A stretch of DNA of 64,000 nt from Mytilus galloprovincialis. Taxonomy: Eukaryota; Mollusca; Bivalvia; Mytilida; Mytilidae. The position numbers and the translations under genes were made by a program. This document shows positions 22,230-37,100 of this stretch, piece by piece (the first letter of the stretch is position 1; each line of letters begins with the position of its first letter). The notes beneath the pieces are model-generated. The model saw only the letters and a list, made by a program, of their open reading frames with translations, ran no database searches and was not told the origin of the DNA. The stretch is from positions 59,118,439 to 59,182,438 of the forward strand of contig NC_134847.1 in assembly GCF_965363235.1 (NCBI RefSeq), in the 5' to 3' direction.

Positions 22230-22853
22230 CATCAATGTCTACAATCCTATACCATTTCTGTAACCAGAGGTGTAAATGTCCCAACAATGTCTGCAATCCT
22301 ATACCATTTCTGTAACCAGAGGTGCATACTTCCCATCAATGTCTACAATCCTATACCACTTCTGTAACCAGGGGTGCATACTTTCCATCAATGTCTACAA
22401 TCCCATACCACTTCTGTAACCAGAGGTGCATACTTCCCATCAATGTCTACAATCCTATATCACTTCTGTAACCAGAGGTGCATACTTCCCATCAATGTCT
22501 ACAATCCTATATCACTTCTGTAACCAGGGTTGCATACTTCCCATCAATGTCTACAATCCTATATCACTTCTGTAACCAGGGTTGCATACTTCCCACCAAT
22601 GTCTACAATCCTATACCACTTCTGTAACCAGAGGTGCATACTTCCCATCAATGTCTACAATCCTATACCACTTCTGTAACCAGGGGTGCATACTTCCCAT
22701 CAATGTCTACAATCCTATACCACTTCTGTTACCAGGGGTGCATACTTCCCATCAATGTCTACAATCCTATACCACTTCTGTAACCAGAGGTGTATACTTC
22801 CCATCAATGTCTACAATCCTATACCATTTCTGTAACCAGAGGTGCATACTTCC
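22230..22853. repeat. Minisatellite, 12 x 52 bp
   Basis: Twelve near-identical units, each with AATGTCTACAATCCTATA and TTCTGTAACCAG. The unit length is not a multiple of three, and the open frame 22582-23064 is a by-product. Confidence 0.97.
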
Positions 22854-24600
22854 AATATGTGTAAGACTTTCAGCGAAGAAGATCTTGGATGAAAACTGTT
22901 GTAACAGACCTCATTTTCAATGTGCAATGTCTTCTTATGTTCAGATTTTTTGTAATGTTTATTTTTCTCTTATAATGAAACTTTATTTAGTATGTGCCTA
23001 CCTTGCAAGGTCGTCATGCTTGTCTGACAGTTTTCACCTGACCTCGACCTCATTACATGATTAGTGAACAAGTTTAAGTTTTCATGTTTTCGACAGAAAA
23101 TGAAACCTCTTTGCAAGAAAAATATAAAGCTGTGACAATGCAACTGTTGGAAATTGATAAAAATCCAACCAGTAATTACTTCCCATCATTTCTTTGAGAA
23201 AAAGTGAAATATATATCTTATCATTGTAAGTGTGAAATTTTATTGCAAAACACAATACATTGTACTTCAATCATGTGTGTCACAAATGCTATTTTAATCA
23301 AATTAGACACATTGAATACCTTGCTTGTGTCACTTGTGTAATAATTAGTTTTTTATGCATTTGTTTTCTCAAATATGTCCTTTGCATGATTGTTATCATA
23401 AAGCTAAAAGATGTATACCAAACAAAAATGTTCACTCAGTTTACTGCATTATAAAATGTTCTGATGGACACAACTTGATACGACCATACAGGTTTCTGAC
23501 ACAGAATAAATGTGGTCCAATACTTAAAAGTTTATGATTAGATATGATCTTTTTATTGGTCCAGTATCCAAAATATCAACACATGGTTAGAATCAGCATA
23601 ACAAAGAACCCCAAGAATTCAATTTTGATGAAACCCAGTTTCAAAGTCAATAAGACCACGACTGAGGGGCCAAAACATGGAAATGAAATCTGTCAATGCT
23701 AATACAACTGGATACCAAATATCAATGATCTACCACTAGTGGTTCCCTATTAACTGACCTAATCACAGACTTATACATTGTTGACACCACTGCAGCTGGA
23801 AACTTTCCTTTTTGCCAAGGTGAGACCAAAAAGGGATTTAAAAGGGGGGAAGATGAGTCTGAAATTTTTGTTTGAAAACCATGTGTTCCATTAAAAAAGA
23901 TAAAACCTATTCAAAAGGGGAAACTATTGGATAATTTTGTTTCAATCAGCCAAAAATTCTCATTCTTGGTAAAGCAATGGCAATACTACTAGTAATTTTC
24001 ACAAGACACATGCCAACTGGACAAAAGCAATTATCATGCCCTAGGAGTGTCTCTCCTCTTCAATTGTTCATAAGTTTTTGAAACAAAATATCTTCTTAGG
24101 TACATAAAACTGAGAATTGAAATGGGGAATGTGTCAAAGAGACATCAACCCCGACCATGTACAACAATACAAAGACTTCACATTTGGTCAGCAGCTTATC
24201 AGTGAGAATAACTAATGTGTAAACACTTTAAGGATCTTTAGTACACCTAATTCCTGTTTGCCAATACTTTAAATTGAATGTTGAATTTAAACAAACATGT
24301 TCGTCACACTTGCATCAGAAACTACTGAACAGAATGACATATTAATTAGTCAGCAGCTAGATAGCCACAATATGGTAAAGTGTGACCTGACCAACACTTG
24401 CATTATTTTTTCCACACTTTTTAGTATTTGCATTATTTTTTCCACACTTTTAAGTATGAGCATATGCTTTAGTGAGACAACAAGTCCACATTCTGGAATT
24501 TAGATAGATTTGACATTTGGAAACATCTCATCTTTATGAAAATACATGACTGAATATGATAACTTAAACTTAAAAAGAATACAAACTATACATACTAATG
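22854..24600. other. Spacer, no gene seen
   Basis: AT-rich. A copy of the terminal 'gaaatggggaatgtgtcaaag' segment (see 63299-63893) lies at 24118-24165. Several short open frames have no domains. Confidence 0.45.
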
Positions 24601-24609
24601 TGTATAATT

Positions 24610-24615
24610 TTTATT
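24610..24615 (-). terminator. Candidate CCT8 polyadenylation signal
   Basis: AATAAA on the minus strand about 580 bases after the CCT8 stop codon, giving a 3' UTR of about 0.6 kb. Confidence 0.4.
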
Positions 24616-25194
24616 TTTGTTATAAATAATTTACAAAATGACACTTTAGACATAAAAAAAAGGGATTTATGAAATCATTCAAAACAAAACAAATATGCAG
24701 ATGTTAAACAGAACATTGCTCTTAATGAATCATGTAAGTACTATTGAACCTGAAAAAAAAATCATTTAAAGTGGAAATGCATAAGGTACGAGTACAGTAT
24801 TACCAATTATTCTCATATATTTTCTTGCTTTGATTAGATCATTCTTGATAAATTCTACTTTAATCAACTGCTAGAAAAGATATTTCCACCCATTCAAAGA
24901 TATTTTTTTCACAATAGACTAAAACATGAAAAACAAAAATGAGCAGAAGATAAATGCCCTCATAGAGAAATATTTAAGCATGTAATATTCAACAAATAAT
25001 GAATAATTACATGATATTCAGACAAAATGAAATAATTTCATGGTAATGTCAAAATTGAAATAGTTTTTACAGATCTGATGATTTGAAATGAAAACTGAAC
25101 ACATCTGCTATTCCCTTCCGTCTATGAATAATTTAAATTTGTTCTGAAAGCGAGACACATAATTAGGAACACCACGCTAAATCTTCTTGTCAGA

Positions 25195-28100
25195 TTAATC
25201 CTCATCCCAATCCTTGTTCTCCTTTGGTTTAGGTCCTCCAGCAGCTTTAGCCATTATAATCTAAAATAAACAATGCATACGTTTCATTATTCAAATTTAA
25301 TCAACTTTCATTGTTTATAATCTCCAGATTGATAACACATCTAAGAATACAAAACTTATTTAAAAATATAATTTCTACAACACAGTAAAATTTTAACTTT
25401 AACTTGCAATATAGAATTTCAAAGTTCTGAATAAAAGTGAGTTCTGTAAAATCTGTTCTTTATTATTGTAAAAAACAAGATAATTAAAAGTTAATTAAAC
25501 TTTGGCTGCTCCATTAAAACATAAATGGTACATAGAGAAAGCACTTTTAAACAGTGACCACCTGTCCCGTAGAAATGATTTCAGAGTCCTGCATACATTT
25601 CAAACTAGCACACCACAATTGATAATAATTTTACATGATCAACGGTTAGGATAGTACCTGCTGCTTGTATAAGGGAGATAATAATTTTACATGATCAATG
25701 GTTAGGATAGTGAATGCTGCTTGTGTAAGGGAGATAATAATTTTACATGATCAATGGTTAGGATAGTACATGCTGCTTGTATAAGGGAGATAATAATTTT
25801 ACATGATCTACTGAGAGGATAGTACATGCTGCTTGTATAAGGGAGATAATAATTTTACATGATCTACTGAGAGGATAGTACACTCTACTTGTGTAAGGGA
25901 GATAATAAATGAACCTAATCTACTGTTTAATAGGATAGTATATGCTGGTTGTGTAAGGGAGATGATTATTTTACTTGATCTACTGTTAGGATAGTACATG
26001 CTGCTTGTGTAAGGGAGATAATAATTTTACTGATCTACTGTAAGAATAGTAAATGCTACTTGTGTAAGGGAGATAATAATTTTACCTGATCTACTGTTAG
26101 GATAGTACATGCTGCTTGTGTGGCAAACTTTAATCCCCAGTATTTACTGAGGTATAAATCTACCAGTTTCATTTCTGTAGAGTCCTTGATACCAACACCT
26201 TGTGTCTGAAATAACAACAGAAAATATCAAGACTCAAAGGCTTTCATTCAATAATAACATCTTTTACAGTTTTGTGTATTATTGATGTCCTGCTTTTTGA
26301 TATTTCACATCTAGTTTTTCACAAAGCAGAATAAAGACATCCTTGCCAATATTAAATTTTTTTCAAGTTGTTATGGAAAATCTAAATATCAACATTTTAA
26401 TTTTATCTCTGTGTTAAAGACCCATTGGTGACCTTATGTTGGTTTTTTTACTCTTTGGTCAGCGTGTCGTCTCTTGGACACATTCCCAGTTTTCATTCTC
26501 AATTTTATTACAATAAAAGGAATTTGATACATTTCTTGATCTCAATAATTCATGGATTTTAATATCCTGTTAAAAAATATTACAATAAATTTCCTTAGTT
26601 ATAACTTTCTTTACCTCAATATCAAGACCAGCATTTTTCTTTCCTTCATGGTGAGCAGCATATAATCTAGATAATACTTCTGTTGCCTAAAATAAATGAA
26701 ACAAAGATTTAAAACCATTACTCTTTTGTTTCTGTGAGAAATATTTTTCTTCCAATACAAAGTAAGCAGTAACTTACATCATTATTAACCAATGTTTCCT
26801 GTGCTCAAATTTCACTATATATTGGGGCAATATCTAATCTTACAATAGGTTTTAATAAAAATCTTTTAGATTATTTCTTCACACTTTTTTAGTACTAGTT
26901 CATTTTCATGCTCCATATTGGCATTGGATACACAATTTTTGATCAATGTTGAGATTTAAATTTGACATTGTGGACACATTTAAATTCTATTAGCAGAGTA
27001 CTTACATCTTTATTAAGTTTCATTTATAATAAAATGAAATGTGATTCAGGTCAAGTATTTTTATGTTGCTTTCATGGCTTTGCCTTTCTTTCTAAATCCT
27101 GTGATAGGCTTATATTTCATATTTTTAACTCTCTTGTAATGATTTGTTCTCTCTCTCTATTGATAAAAAGCCAAAGTTGTAATAGCAGCTAATGATACCA
27201 AATTCAAATCATATCATCAGGGATCCATTCATGCATATATCTCATATCAAATCCTATATATCAAAACATTGGATTAGAATACTGCATAGTGAATATTATC
27301 TAAGTACTGACCTTAGCTCCTGCATTTTCAGCAATAGCTCTTGGTAAATTTTCTAAAGATTCAGCAAACTTCTTAATAGCATACTGTTCTAATCCTGGTT
27401 CACCCTGAAATAAAACATCAATATGAAAAAGCAGTGCAAAACAAATTATTGAGAATAAAAACAGAACAGATACTGTTCTAATCCTGGTTCACCCTGAAAT
27501 TGTATCATTTTTGTGCAATTACCACTCTAAATAGTGTCACATATTAATATCAACAGACAATCTGTCCTGTTGGAGCAACTTTTATAGAAGCTGTGAGAAA
27601 ACTAAAAAAGACATTCTTTCCACCCATTTAAGACTTTTTTCATTATCCTGGGCCTTTCATAGATGGTATCAATTATTCTCAGTATTGAAGGCAGTATGGT
27701 TGGCTATAATTGCTTAAGGATGTACTTAGGTGAGGTTTTGGAATTCGTGTCAAATGTTCGTACTCCTTGGTGTTTTTCCATTCAATACCAGGTAAAATAT
27801 TTTGCCCGTTACACCCATTTATTTTTTCATATAAGACTTAATAGCTCATGAAAGGTCATTTACCAAAATTTTAGAAGATTCTTGATTTTCTTTGTTTAGT
27901 TTTGAGACCCAAATAATACCCAAGGCAAATATAAGGTAAAAGTCCCAGTCAGCCTTTTCCACCCATATTTTAAATCTCAAATATCTGGAAAAGGAGGTCC
28001 ATCACCTATCAATATTTTTAGCTAATTTTTATCCTTTGCGAATGCTCTACCAGCTTTTAAAGTATCAATTTTAATTTCTTAATTTCTTCATTTTCACCTA

Positions 28101-31100
28101 ACCTCACCTAAGTACATCCTTAAATCCATTTAAACTCTGACGAATACTTGTAGATGTCACATTGGCAATCATACTACACATCCTTATTTTGTTTGTGGCA
28201 TAACATCGTGGCCACAAGTTAATTTTTTTTCTTTCTATTTAGTATTAAATTTATATTAAGATCCATTTTGTTACATCTTGTGATCAATTTTATTTGGCAA
28301 TCGCCAATGGCAGTCAGCAGGGTTAAAGAACATCAATTGTTCGACCTGTTAGTCAAATGCGTTTTGTTTAAATATACTTTTTCACTTTTTTGGTCTTTTG
28401 GAAAATGTTGTTTGTGCTGTTTTTAGACCCTTCTACAACGAAATTTGTTTTACATGCACACGTATAAAAATTGCGGTTTTTATCCAACGCAATCATAGGT
28501 TTGAACGTAGTTTTCAATTTAGACTCGTCCTTATTTTTATATATATATTCAATTATCCTACCTCTCCATATGTTGTTATTTGTTTTGCCAGTTCTATTTC
28601 TGTTGCTCCAGCTCCTGGTAAAAGTTTTCCATTCTGTAAAAGAACAATTTGTTAAATATTACTTGCACATGTGTACATTGCAGTCTTTGATAAATCAATG
28701 ATTAAGAGTCTGACATATGGTATTTATAAATATGTTTATTGTAAACATCATATCAGCCATATAGAAGTATTTTTCTGCTGATAAGTTGACTAATTGATGT
28801 GTACCCCAAAATACTTTTTATTCATTCAACTATAAGATACTGTAAATGAGTTTTGCCTCTAATTGCCAATCATGTGAAAGCAAGAAAAATACCCACCCCC
28901 TCCTTGTATTGTTTCAAACAATTTGCACATATAAATGAATTTTATGCATTGGAATTGTGAAAATACCAACCAGGGAAAATATTCAAAAATACGGTCTCCT
29001 CACAAACCTTAGAGAGAGGTGTAAATGTATTTTAGTCTTCGATGACTAACCAATAATTAACTTCAAAATAATAAGGTATGTTCACCAAAAAAAAAAAGGA
29101 TTATTATTTAAGTGTAGTGCCATCAACTACTATATACCCATTATTATTTTTCGAGATAATCTAGTATATTTACCTTAGTAAGAGCTTTGAATGTATTAAT
29201 GCCGTCATCTACTGCTCTTTCTACATCATCTATAATATTATCTGTAGAACCTCTAATTACTATGGTAGCTATAGCACTTTCTTCCTTATCTATAATTCAA
29301 ATAAGATGATGATGAAACACTGATTACTAGAGTATTGCTGTTTATCTGAGTATAAAATATGAAAATGATCATCAAACAATTTGTTATTGAAAACATACAT
29401 TTACAGTTTGTTATTGTTGGTTTTTCAAATCTTATCCATTTTTCCCCAATAGCAAATATAACATCAGTGTTCTCCCCATGCCGTTTTAGCGCCGCGATTT
29501 TCAGCGCTATTTCAATTTCCCGCTGTCCTATTGCACTGACCGCGTCGCTATCCCGTTCAACCGCGTCGCTATATTTTTTTCGTATTTTTTTTAATTTCCC
29601 GCTTATTTTTCTTTTCGGATCACGTGATTGACTGGTTAACGATTTTTGAAAGAATTATTTCCGTTGTATTAAAGTAACTCCGCGGGACCAGTCTAATAAA
29701 TTTTACAAAATGGCGTCGTTGAGAGATCAAAATAAACAAAGATTTCAACATTGACATCTATTTAATGAATATATAGAGGCATATATGAATGAAATGAGAA
29801 GAAATAAATTGACCGCATTTCCCAACGACATTCACAAACTTGTTTAACGAACTTTGAACAAACAGATTTTAACAACGATCAAATTGGCTTCAATGAGCTA
29901 GTCTTTGAAGTATTAATTATCACCCAATCGAACTAATACCTGTTTAATCAGCAATTCTACAGTAATGAATTTTACCCTTTGAAAACAATTAAGAGGATAT
30001 GATTAGAAAAACAAACCGCAAGCTGATACTAGACTTGAGAAATTCACTTTCTCGATGTCCAGCTTGGGTGAAGCCAAGTTAAACGTCGTAAGGTTAACAG
30101 AACACTGCTACATTTTTTCGCTTTATGAAGATGCCGAAACGTTTGAAAGGAATGGACAGTGCTAACAGAGACATATAATACATGTCTCGGGTGCTGAAAA
30201 GTTCATTTCTAAATTATATAAGGGAAGTTTTACCCCCTTCTCTGACAACGTTGTCTCGACCATTTTTTGAACCATCTACGATTATATCATTACTTTTTTT
30301 GCGTTTACAACCGAACTGTCGAACCTGTATTGCTTGAAAGAAGCACCCCTGTTATCAAGGGATTCATTATAAGCCCGTATTTTACGATTACTTGACCATG
30401 CATGGCTCTTTTTCAAATGGATAAGGGAATAAAACAAAACGAAAATTTTGTATAAATATATATAAAATATCGATATTTGTCAACCAATCATCAATATATC
30501 TTAATTAAATATTGCTTTAAATTTAATGTAAACAGAGGATGGCTTGGATAAGGAATAGTATTTAATGCTAAAAAATTTGTAAGGGTTCCGCGGAACCCAG
30601 TGTCTCGCCTATTTTTGCTGTAAATTGCAGGCTCAACAATAATGAGGAAAAAAATCAATAAAAATATTCCTCTTGTTACTATTTTATGATTGTAAGAAAA
30701 TCTAAGTCCATTTAAAAGTAAATTACAGAAAAAACGGAGTAATCTTTTTACAAACTTTACTTCTGGATACAATCTAATATGATCATAAATAAGCTTCTGT
30801 CCAAGTTTGGTACAAACCCAGTATAGTTTAATTAAGAAAGTTATTAAAATTTTAAAAACTTTAACCACAGAGTGAATGTAATGGTTCCCCGCAGAAAAAC
30901 TAAGTCCATTTAAAAGTAAAATATGGAAAAAATGGATTTATTTATTTACAAACTTTACTTCTGGATACAATCTTATGATCATAAATAAGCTTCGTCCAAG
31001 TTTGGTACAAACCCAGGATAGTTTAAGAAAGTTATTAAAATTTTAAAAACTTTAACCACAGAGTGAATGTAATGATTCCCCGCAGAAAAACTAAGTCCAT

Positions 31101-34100
31101 TTAAAAGTAAAATATGGAAAAAATGGATTTATTTATTTACAAAATTTACTTCTGGATACTATCTTATGATCATAAACAACCTTCTGTCCAAGTTTGGTAC
31201 AAACCCAGGATAGTTTAAGAAAGTTATTAAAATTCTAAAAACTTTAACCACAGAGTGAATGTAATGGTTCCCCGCAGAAAAAAACTAAGTCCATTTGTAA
31301 GTAAAATACGGAAAAAATGGAATTTTATTTTTACAAAATTTACTTCTGGATATTATCTTATGATCATAAACAAGCTTCTGTCCAAGTTTGGTACAAACCC
31401 AGGATAGTTTGAGAAAGTTATTAAAATTCAAAAAACTTTAACCACAGAGTGAATGTTTTGTTTCCCCGCAGAAAAAACTAAGTCCAATTATAGTAAAATA
31501 TGGAAAAAATGGAATTTTATTTTTACAAAATTTACTTCTGGATATTATCTTATGATCATAAACAAGCTTCTGTCAAACTTTGGTAGAAATCCAGTATAGT
31601 TTAAGAAAGTTATTAAAATTTCAAAAACTTTAACCACAGAGTGAATATTTGTTGACGCCGCCGACGACGACGGAATGTAAGATCGCTTAGTCTCGCTTTT
31701 TCGACTAAAGTCGAAGGCTCGACAAAAAAGACACAGGTATAAACAGGAAATTATGTCAGCCAGTAAGGGAGATAATTTGGGAGGGAAAGACCTAAAAGAA
31801 GTATTGTCAAATCTTGACAAACTTATCTGGTGGCATGTATTCAAATGTTTATAAAATTATCAAACAAAACCTTTAAAGGTGGTAGTTGTTTCAATTGGCA
31901 TACATAATGTTTTTGATTGGTAATTCACCTTTGAAATAAAAAAATCTCTTTAAAATATTTTTAAAGGATTTCTTTCATATTCATAATTGGAATATTTTAG
32001 CCTTTTTTTTAAGCAAGTCTTTGATAAGATTTGAATATTATTAAAAGGGCAATTTCATTTCTTCCTTTGAAATACTATACTCATTTTTATTGAAAAGTTG
32101 TACTTTGCTAGAAATGTTAACAAAAGTAAATTTAAAAAATACCAATCTTGTCATTGAAAACTTTCTCACAGAAGCTGACAATGACTTTATTGTTGGTCCT
32201 ACATGTTCTGCAACATCACCTGTTAGCGATAAGAAATCTTCACATCTAGGCAGTCTGGTATAGACCCACCATGGAAAAGACTTCTCCTTGGGTTTTATAG
32301 ACAGATGATATGAGGATTATATGTATTTACAATGGAGACAAAAAGACTTTTCTTCTATCATGTCTATATCCAGACAATAACATTAGCAAACAAAGGGGTA
32401 ACTTCCATGAGCATGATGAGGACATCATTACAAGAGAAAACATCAATAGCATTATATAAGAAAAACACATAACAAATCAATTACAAACCAACCGCGCGCC
32501 GCGACAAAGTTACTGAGAATTGTCGAAAATCACGCGCTTACCACAGCGCTATCCAAAAATCCTGGGGAGAACACTGAACATTGATTTTTGTCTGGTAAAT
32601 GTTCAGTGGCAAATAACTCAAAAATATTTAGGGCATGTATGTGTAAATCCATTAAAGTTATCTATTTTCCTTATTGGTTAAGCATATGAATAATGATGAT
32701 CCCTATTGAAATTGTAAGCACACATGACGATTTCTTTCAGAACATTCCTTTTGCATAATTATGCAATTGCAATTAATGTCATACACATATTCTTACCTTG
32801 TTTAAAGATAATTACAGATGTGTCACCTATTTCATCTACATATACACGATCACAGTGACCAGCCTCAGTTGCTGTTGGTGCTGTCTGAAAATATGTCACA
32901 CATGATTAAACATATGATATCAATTTTATATCAACCAGCCCTTGTTGGTATGGTATCTAGTAGAGATCATTTAAATTATACGTTGTCACAGAATTCTGTT
33001 TAAGTATGTGGTTTAAACTATTTTCCTTAATTCTTTGACAACTTATCCCTTTCTAGTTTGTTCACCCATTTAAAAAAAACATGTGGTTGTCAGTGATCTC
33101 AGAAGATGATTGGATGAGTTTAAGGGTCACATCCCTTTTTTTTTGTTATTACAGAACAATCATAGATTAATTATTAGCTGTAATAATTGGATAGCTGCAA
33201 AGATTATAACCAACTTTAAAAAGCCTCAATTATAATAAAATGTGAAACTAACTAAGGAGGTAAACCCAATAGACTAATGCAATCTTCTGCAATACTACAA
33301 ACATAACCAAACAGTATCAAATGAAATGTAAAAGAGTAACTTACTATTCTAGGTAAAGGTGTTGCTCCTAAAGATCTACAGAGCCTCCTGAGATCCCACT
33401 TGGACATGAGTCGTACAACCATTATTTTATATTTATTACAGTAATGTTGACATAATTCTCCTACTTTTCCTCCAGACACAATTACAGAGCAACCAGCATC
33501 TGAGATGGATTTTATTTGCTGAAAAAAAGTAAATCAAGATAATAAAAGATGAACCATTATTTGTTTGAAAAATATCAATAAAGGGTGTATTAATATTGGT
33601 TTTTTGCAAGAAAAATAGTAATTAACACATAGGAGCATAAGGTCTAATGGCAAGCATTACATGTATAATCAAGACAATGATATATGATTATACCCTTCTT
33701 ACTCAATCATAACTAGACTGTCACAGATTTCTAAAATGCTACCCATCAAGGTAACAGCTCTAAGGTAGAAATGTCGCACTTGTCTAAATCAACGCAAAAC
33801 AGTCTTTGTTGTTACTCCAAATACATCGTGTATGGTAAGGAAGCAGCTTATGCAATATTTCAAAGTCTCTCCCAGGGATCAAACTAACGACGTCACAAAA
33901 CCAGAAAGTATAATAATATAAAGAGAATTCATTAAGGAATCTTAAGAATATATTGTCAAACATCCAGTAGCGAATACTAAGACCAAGTTTAACTATAAAA
34001 TATTGAGGATGATAAGAGAATAACCATACTTACTGTCTCTATTTGATTTTCTTCACCTTTACTGTAGTTCATTAATTCATCAGCAGATTTGATGATTACT

Positions 34101-37100
34101 GTTCCCTACAAAAATATAAATTTATTACAACTATTTTGTTACGTTTTTGTAAAGTCTCAATATAAAAGTTATAAAAAAAACCCATTGCAACAAACTGTGA
34201 AAACATCTCACTATTGAGATTAAAAACCATTGAAGATTTTTTTGGTTCAATTGAAATGTACAAGATAATTAGGCAAATTGTCAGCCATGCAGTAAACTCT
34301 ATGACTATAATCAACAGTTATAAAGGTAAGTTGTTGAACAGGTAGAACACTTACCTTTGTTTCTGTTTGTAGGGAGTCTAATGGACATGAATACACAGCC
34401 ACTTTACAGTTGGTTGCCTTGGTAACATCACCTTCAACGTAACGTTTAAACACCATACCTTGGACCACCTCAGACTGATTGATACCACAGCCCTAAAATT
34501 CAAATACAGAAACTCATAAATATACGTATCTTAAAATTCAAATACAGAAATTCAGGAAACCATAATTTATATATGATATTTTTCAATCAGTTTTCTTTAT
34601 CCTTCACTGTTGTATGTTTAAATGGAAAGGCCAAAATCAGATATGTGATTGTATGATTTGGTTTAACTCTTTATCTACCACTGACAGATATATACGCGGT
34701 AATTAACACCGTTTAGTTCGTAGTGACTGATAAATCCGCTTGCCAGATCACCTGTGTATTCGCAGTGACTGATCTATCCGCTGTAAACAATGCATGCGCA
34801 GTCGTGTTGACGGATATTCCCGTAAAATATACCACTGTTAAAACTCTTTAGATTGGACAATACCTAGGGGGAACCCGAAATGAACCAATCAAATTTCGGT
34901 TACTGTATAAACATTAATTTTCGTGGGGTTAAAATTTCGTGGTTTTGTATGCAAAAGTAAGTTCGTGGGGATTAATTTTCGTGGTTTTTAAGTTTAGAAA
35001 AAAATTATACAAATTTCACTTTATAATTAACAGTACTCAATATAAAAACTGATGTAAACTTTTGCTGTTGGGAAAAATCAATAATTGCATTTCATAGTAA
35101 CAGTGAGCACTAATCAAGTGTTGTAACCGGCACACACTAATTGGCTGTTACACACCTTTGATGTTTTATCCAAGGACAATGATTGTGTAATAAATGTATT
35201 ACAACTTGAGGGCATTACAGACGCATTAGACTGTTAAATGACATTGATTGACAGTTCTTGGTGATTATTAATTACTGTACAAACAAAGGATTAGGATTAT
35301 CATCTGATTTAAAGAAAACCTTTGAATATCGATGTCTAATCAATTAACCTATTTATTTCATTGTCTGCATTTATGTTCATCAATTAGATAATGTCAATAA
35401 GATTTAGTCAGATCATAAAATAATGTAAATCTACAGTTAAATTTTCGTTGGGGTTTAATTTCGTGGATAATTCTTATCCACGAAATAAACGAAATTAAAT
35501 CCCCCACGAAAATTTGTGCTTCTACAGTATACAAATGAATAAACTTTCAACTTGTGTATTCCTTTCCATTGAAAGCTAATATGTTTACATTAAAATACAT
35601 TGTTTTTAACACGTGTTTTTGTTTGCGAAATGCGATTGAAACAATGCAGTGAAGTTAGAAGGCTACTTCTAAATTGGCAGTGATATCAGTTAATCGGAAA
35701 TAGTAAGCGAGGAACCGGAGTTAGATAACGACATTTGGACAAATAATTTTGTTTTTCAACATATTTATTGACTTAATTAGTGTACATAATTGAATCAAAA
35801 TCAGAAATATAAAAATTCAAACAATTGTGAATTAAATGCATTTTTTATTTTTAATTTCTATACAGTATTGCTTAATAATTTCATATTTAATTGCACCGCC
35901 GTAAAAATTATCACACTGCAAAATATCTCTGGTAGTTAACCTACAAATCAGCTGCAGTAGCTAACTAATAAGCTGTATGTAGTAGTGAACTGTATGATCG
36001 CCTGTGGTAGATAAGAAGTTAAAGAAAAATACGGAGTGGCCTCCCACAATCAATGGATATGCAAGAATAATTAAAACTATAAGTTGATTAGACCATACTA
36101 ACTTTTAGTAATAACACCAAAATTGTGTATTTTGAAGGTCAGAATTAACCAAATATACATTAAAATTATGTACAATTAAATAAAATAGAATAATTCAGTT
36201 TATGTTTTATCTATACATTAAATATCGTAACAAAAAAAATCACTATTGCAAACTCTATTCATCTTCATATACAGTAATTTTACTAGTAAAGTAGTGAAAT
36301 AAGGTTTACCATATCTCACTATTTACATTTCTTTTTAACATGGTATACATGCAGAATTCTTTTTCTCCTGGTGGTACTTGATGGAAATATGCTTTTATTC
36401 ACTATCATTTCTATTGCAAAATACTGAAATTGTGACGGTCTTTTGGAAATTTTGGTGTTCAAAACCTTAGGACCACAAACTTTCCAGAACTCAATACATG
36501 CAGTTTATCACTTCTGAATGTTTGAATACACTGTTTAAGTAAGCAACATTGTGAGTGTTGATTGTTTTGCTACATAAAAACAGATATTAACTTGAATTGG
36601 AACATGAACTATGTTATATTTGGTTTATTTTGTCTTATTTGATGTGAATGTTTACCACATTGTTTATAGGATGTTTATTATTTACCACATTGTTTATAGG
36701 ATGTTTATTACTTACAACATTTTATAGTTCTCTCATGTTCTTTATGCAAACACTACAAGCTATTTTAATTGTAGATCCAAGAAAATGCAATTGTAATGTC
36801 CTTTCCATTATACTTACCAAAATCTTACTAACTCGGATGTTATCTACATTAAATGTCGCTTTTCCTGAGAGTATTGATACTGAAATACAAAACAATATAT
36901 TTTATAATCTTTTCCAGTATTCTCTCAAAATAATTAAAACATTGCAAATATTTCTGAAATATCAGTATATGAAGCAGCTTGATTTGAAAAAAAATAGTAA
37001 TGTATCTGTATTTTCCTTTTTTGAGACAAATACTGGTTGAGAATACAAATAGTAATGTATCTGTATTTTCCTTTTTTGAGCCAAATACTGGTTGAGTATA

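Noticed and set aside
22230..22853. Regular repeats resembling a CRISPR array
   Set aside because: Units are contiguous and near identical with no unique spacers, in a eukaryotic genome.
22582..23064. 160-residue frame with internal repeats
   Set aside because: It arises from the 52-bp minisatellite, whose unit does not keep a reading frame for a natural protein.
29465..32576. Assignment of the CAGTGTTCTCCCCA element to hAT
   Set aside because: The flanking direct repeat is 5 bp and the neighbouring 8-mers do not match, so hAT is not supported by this copy.
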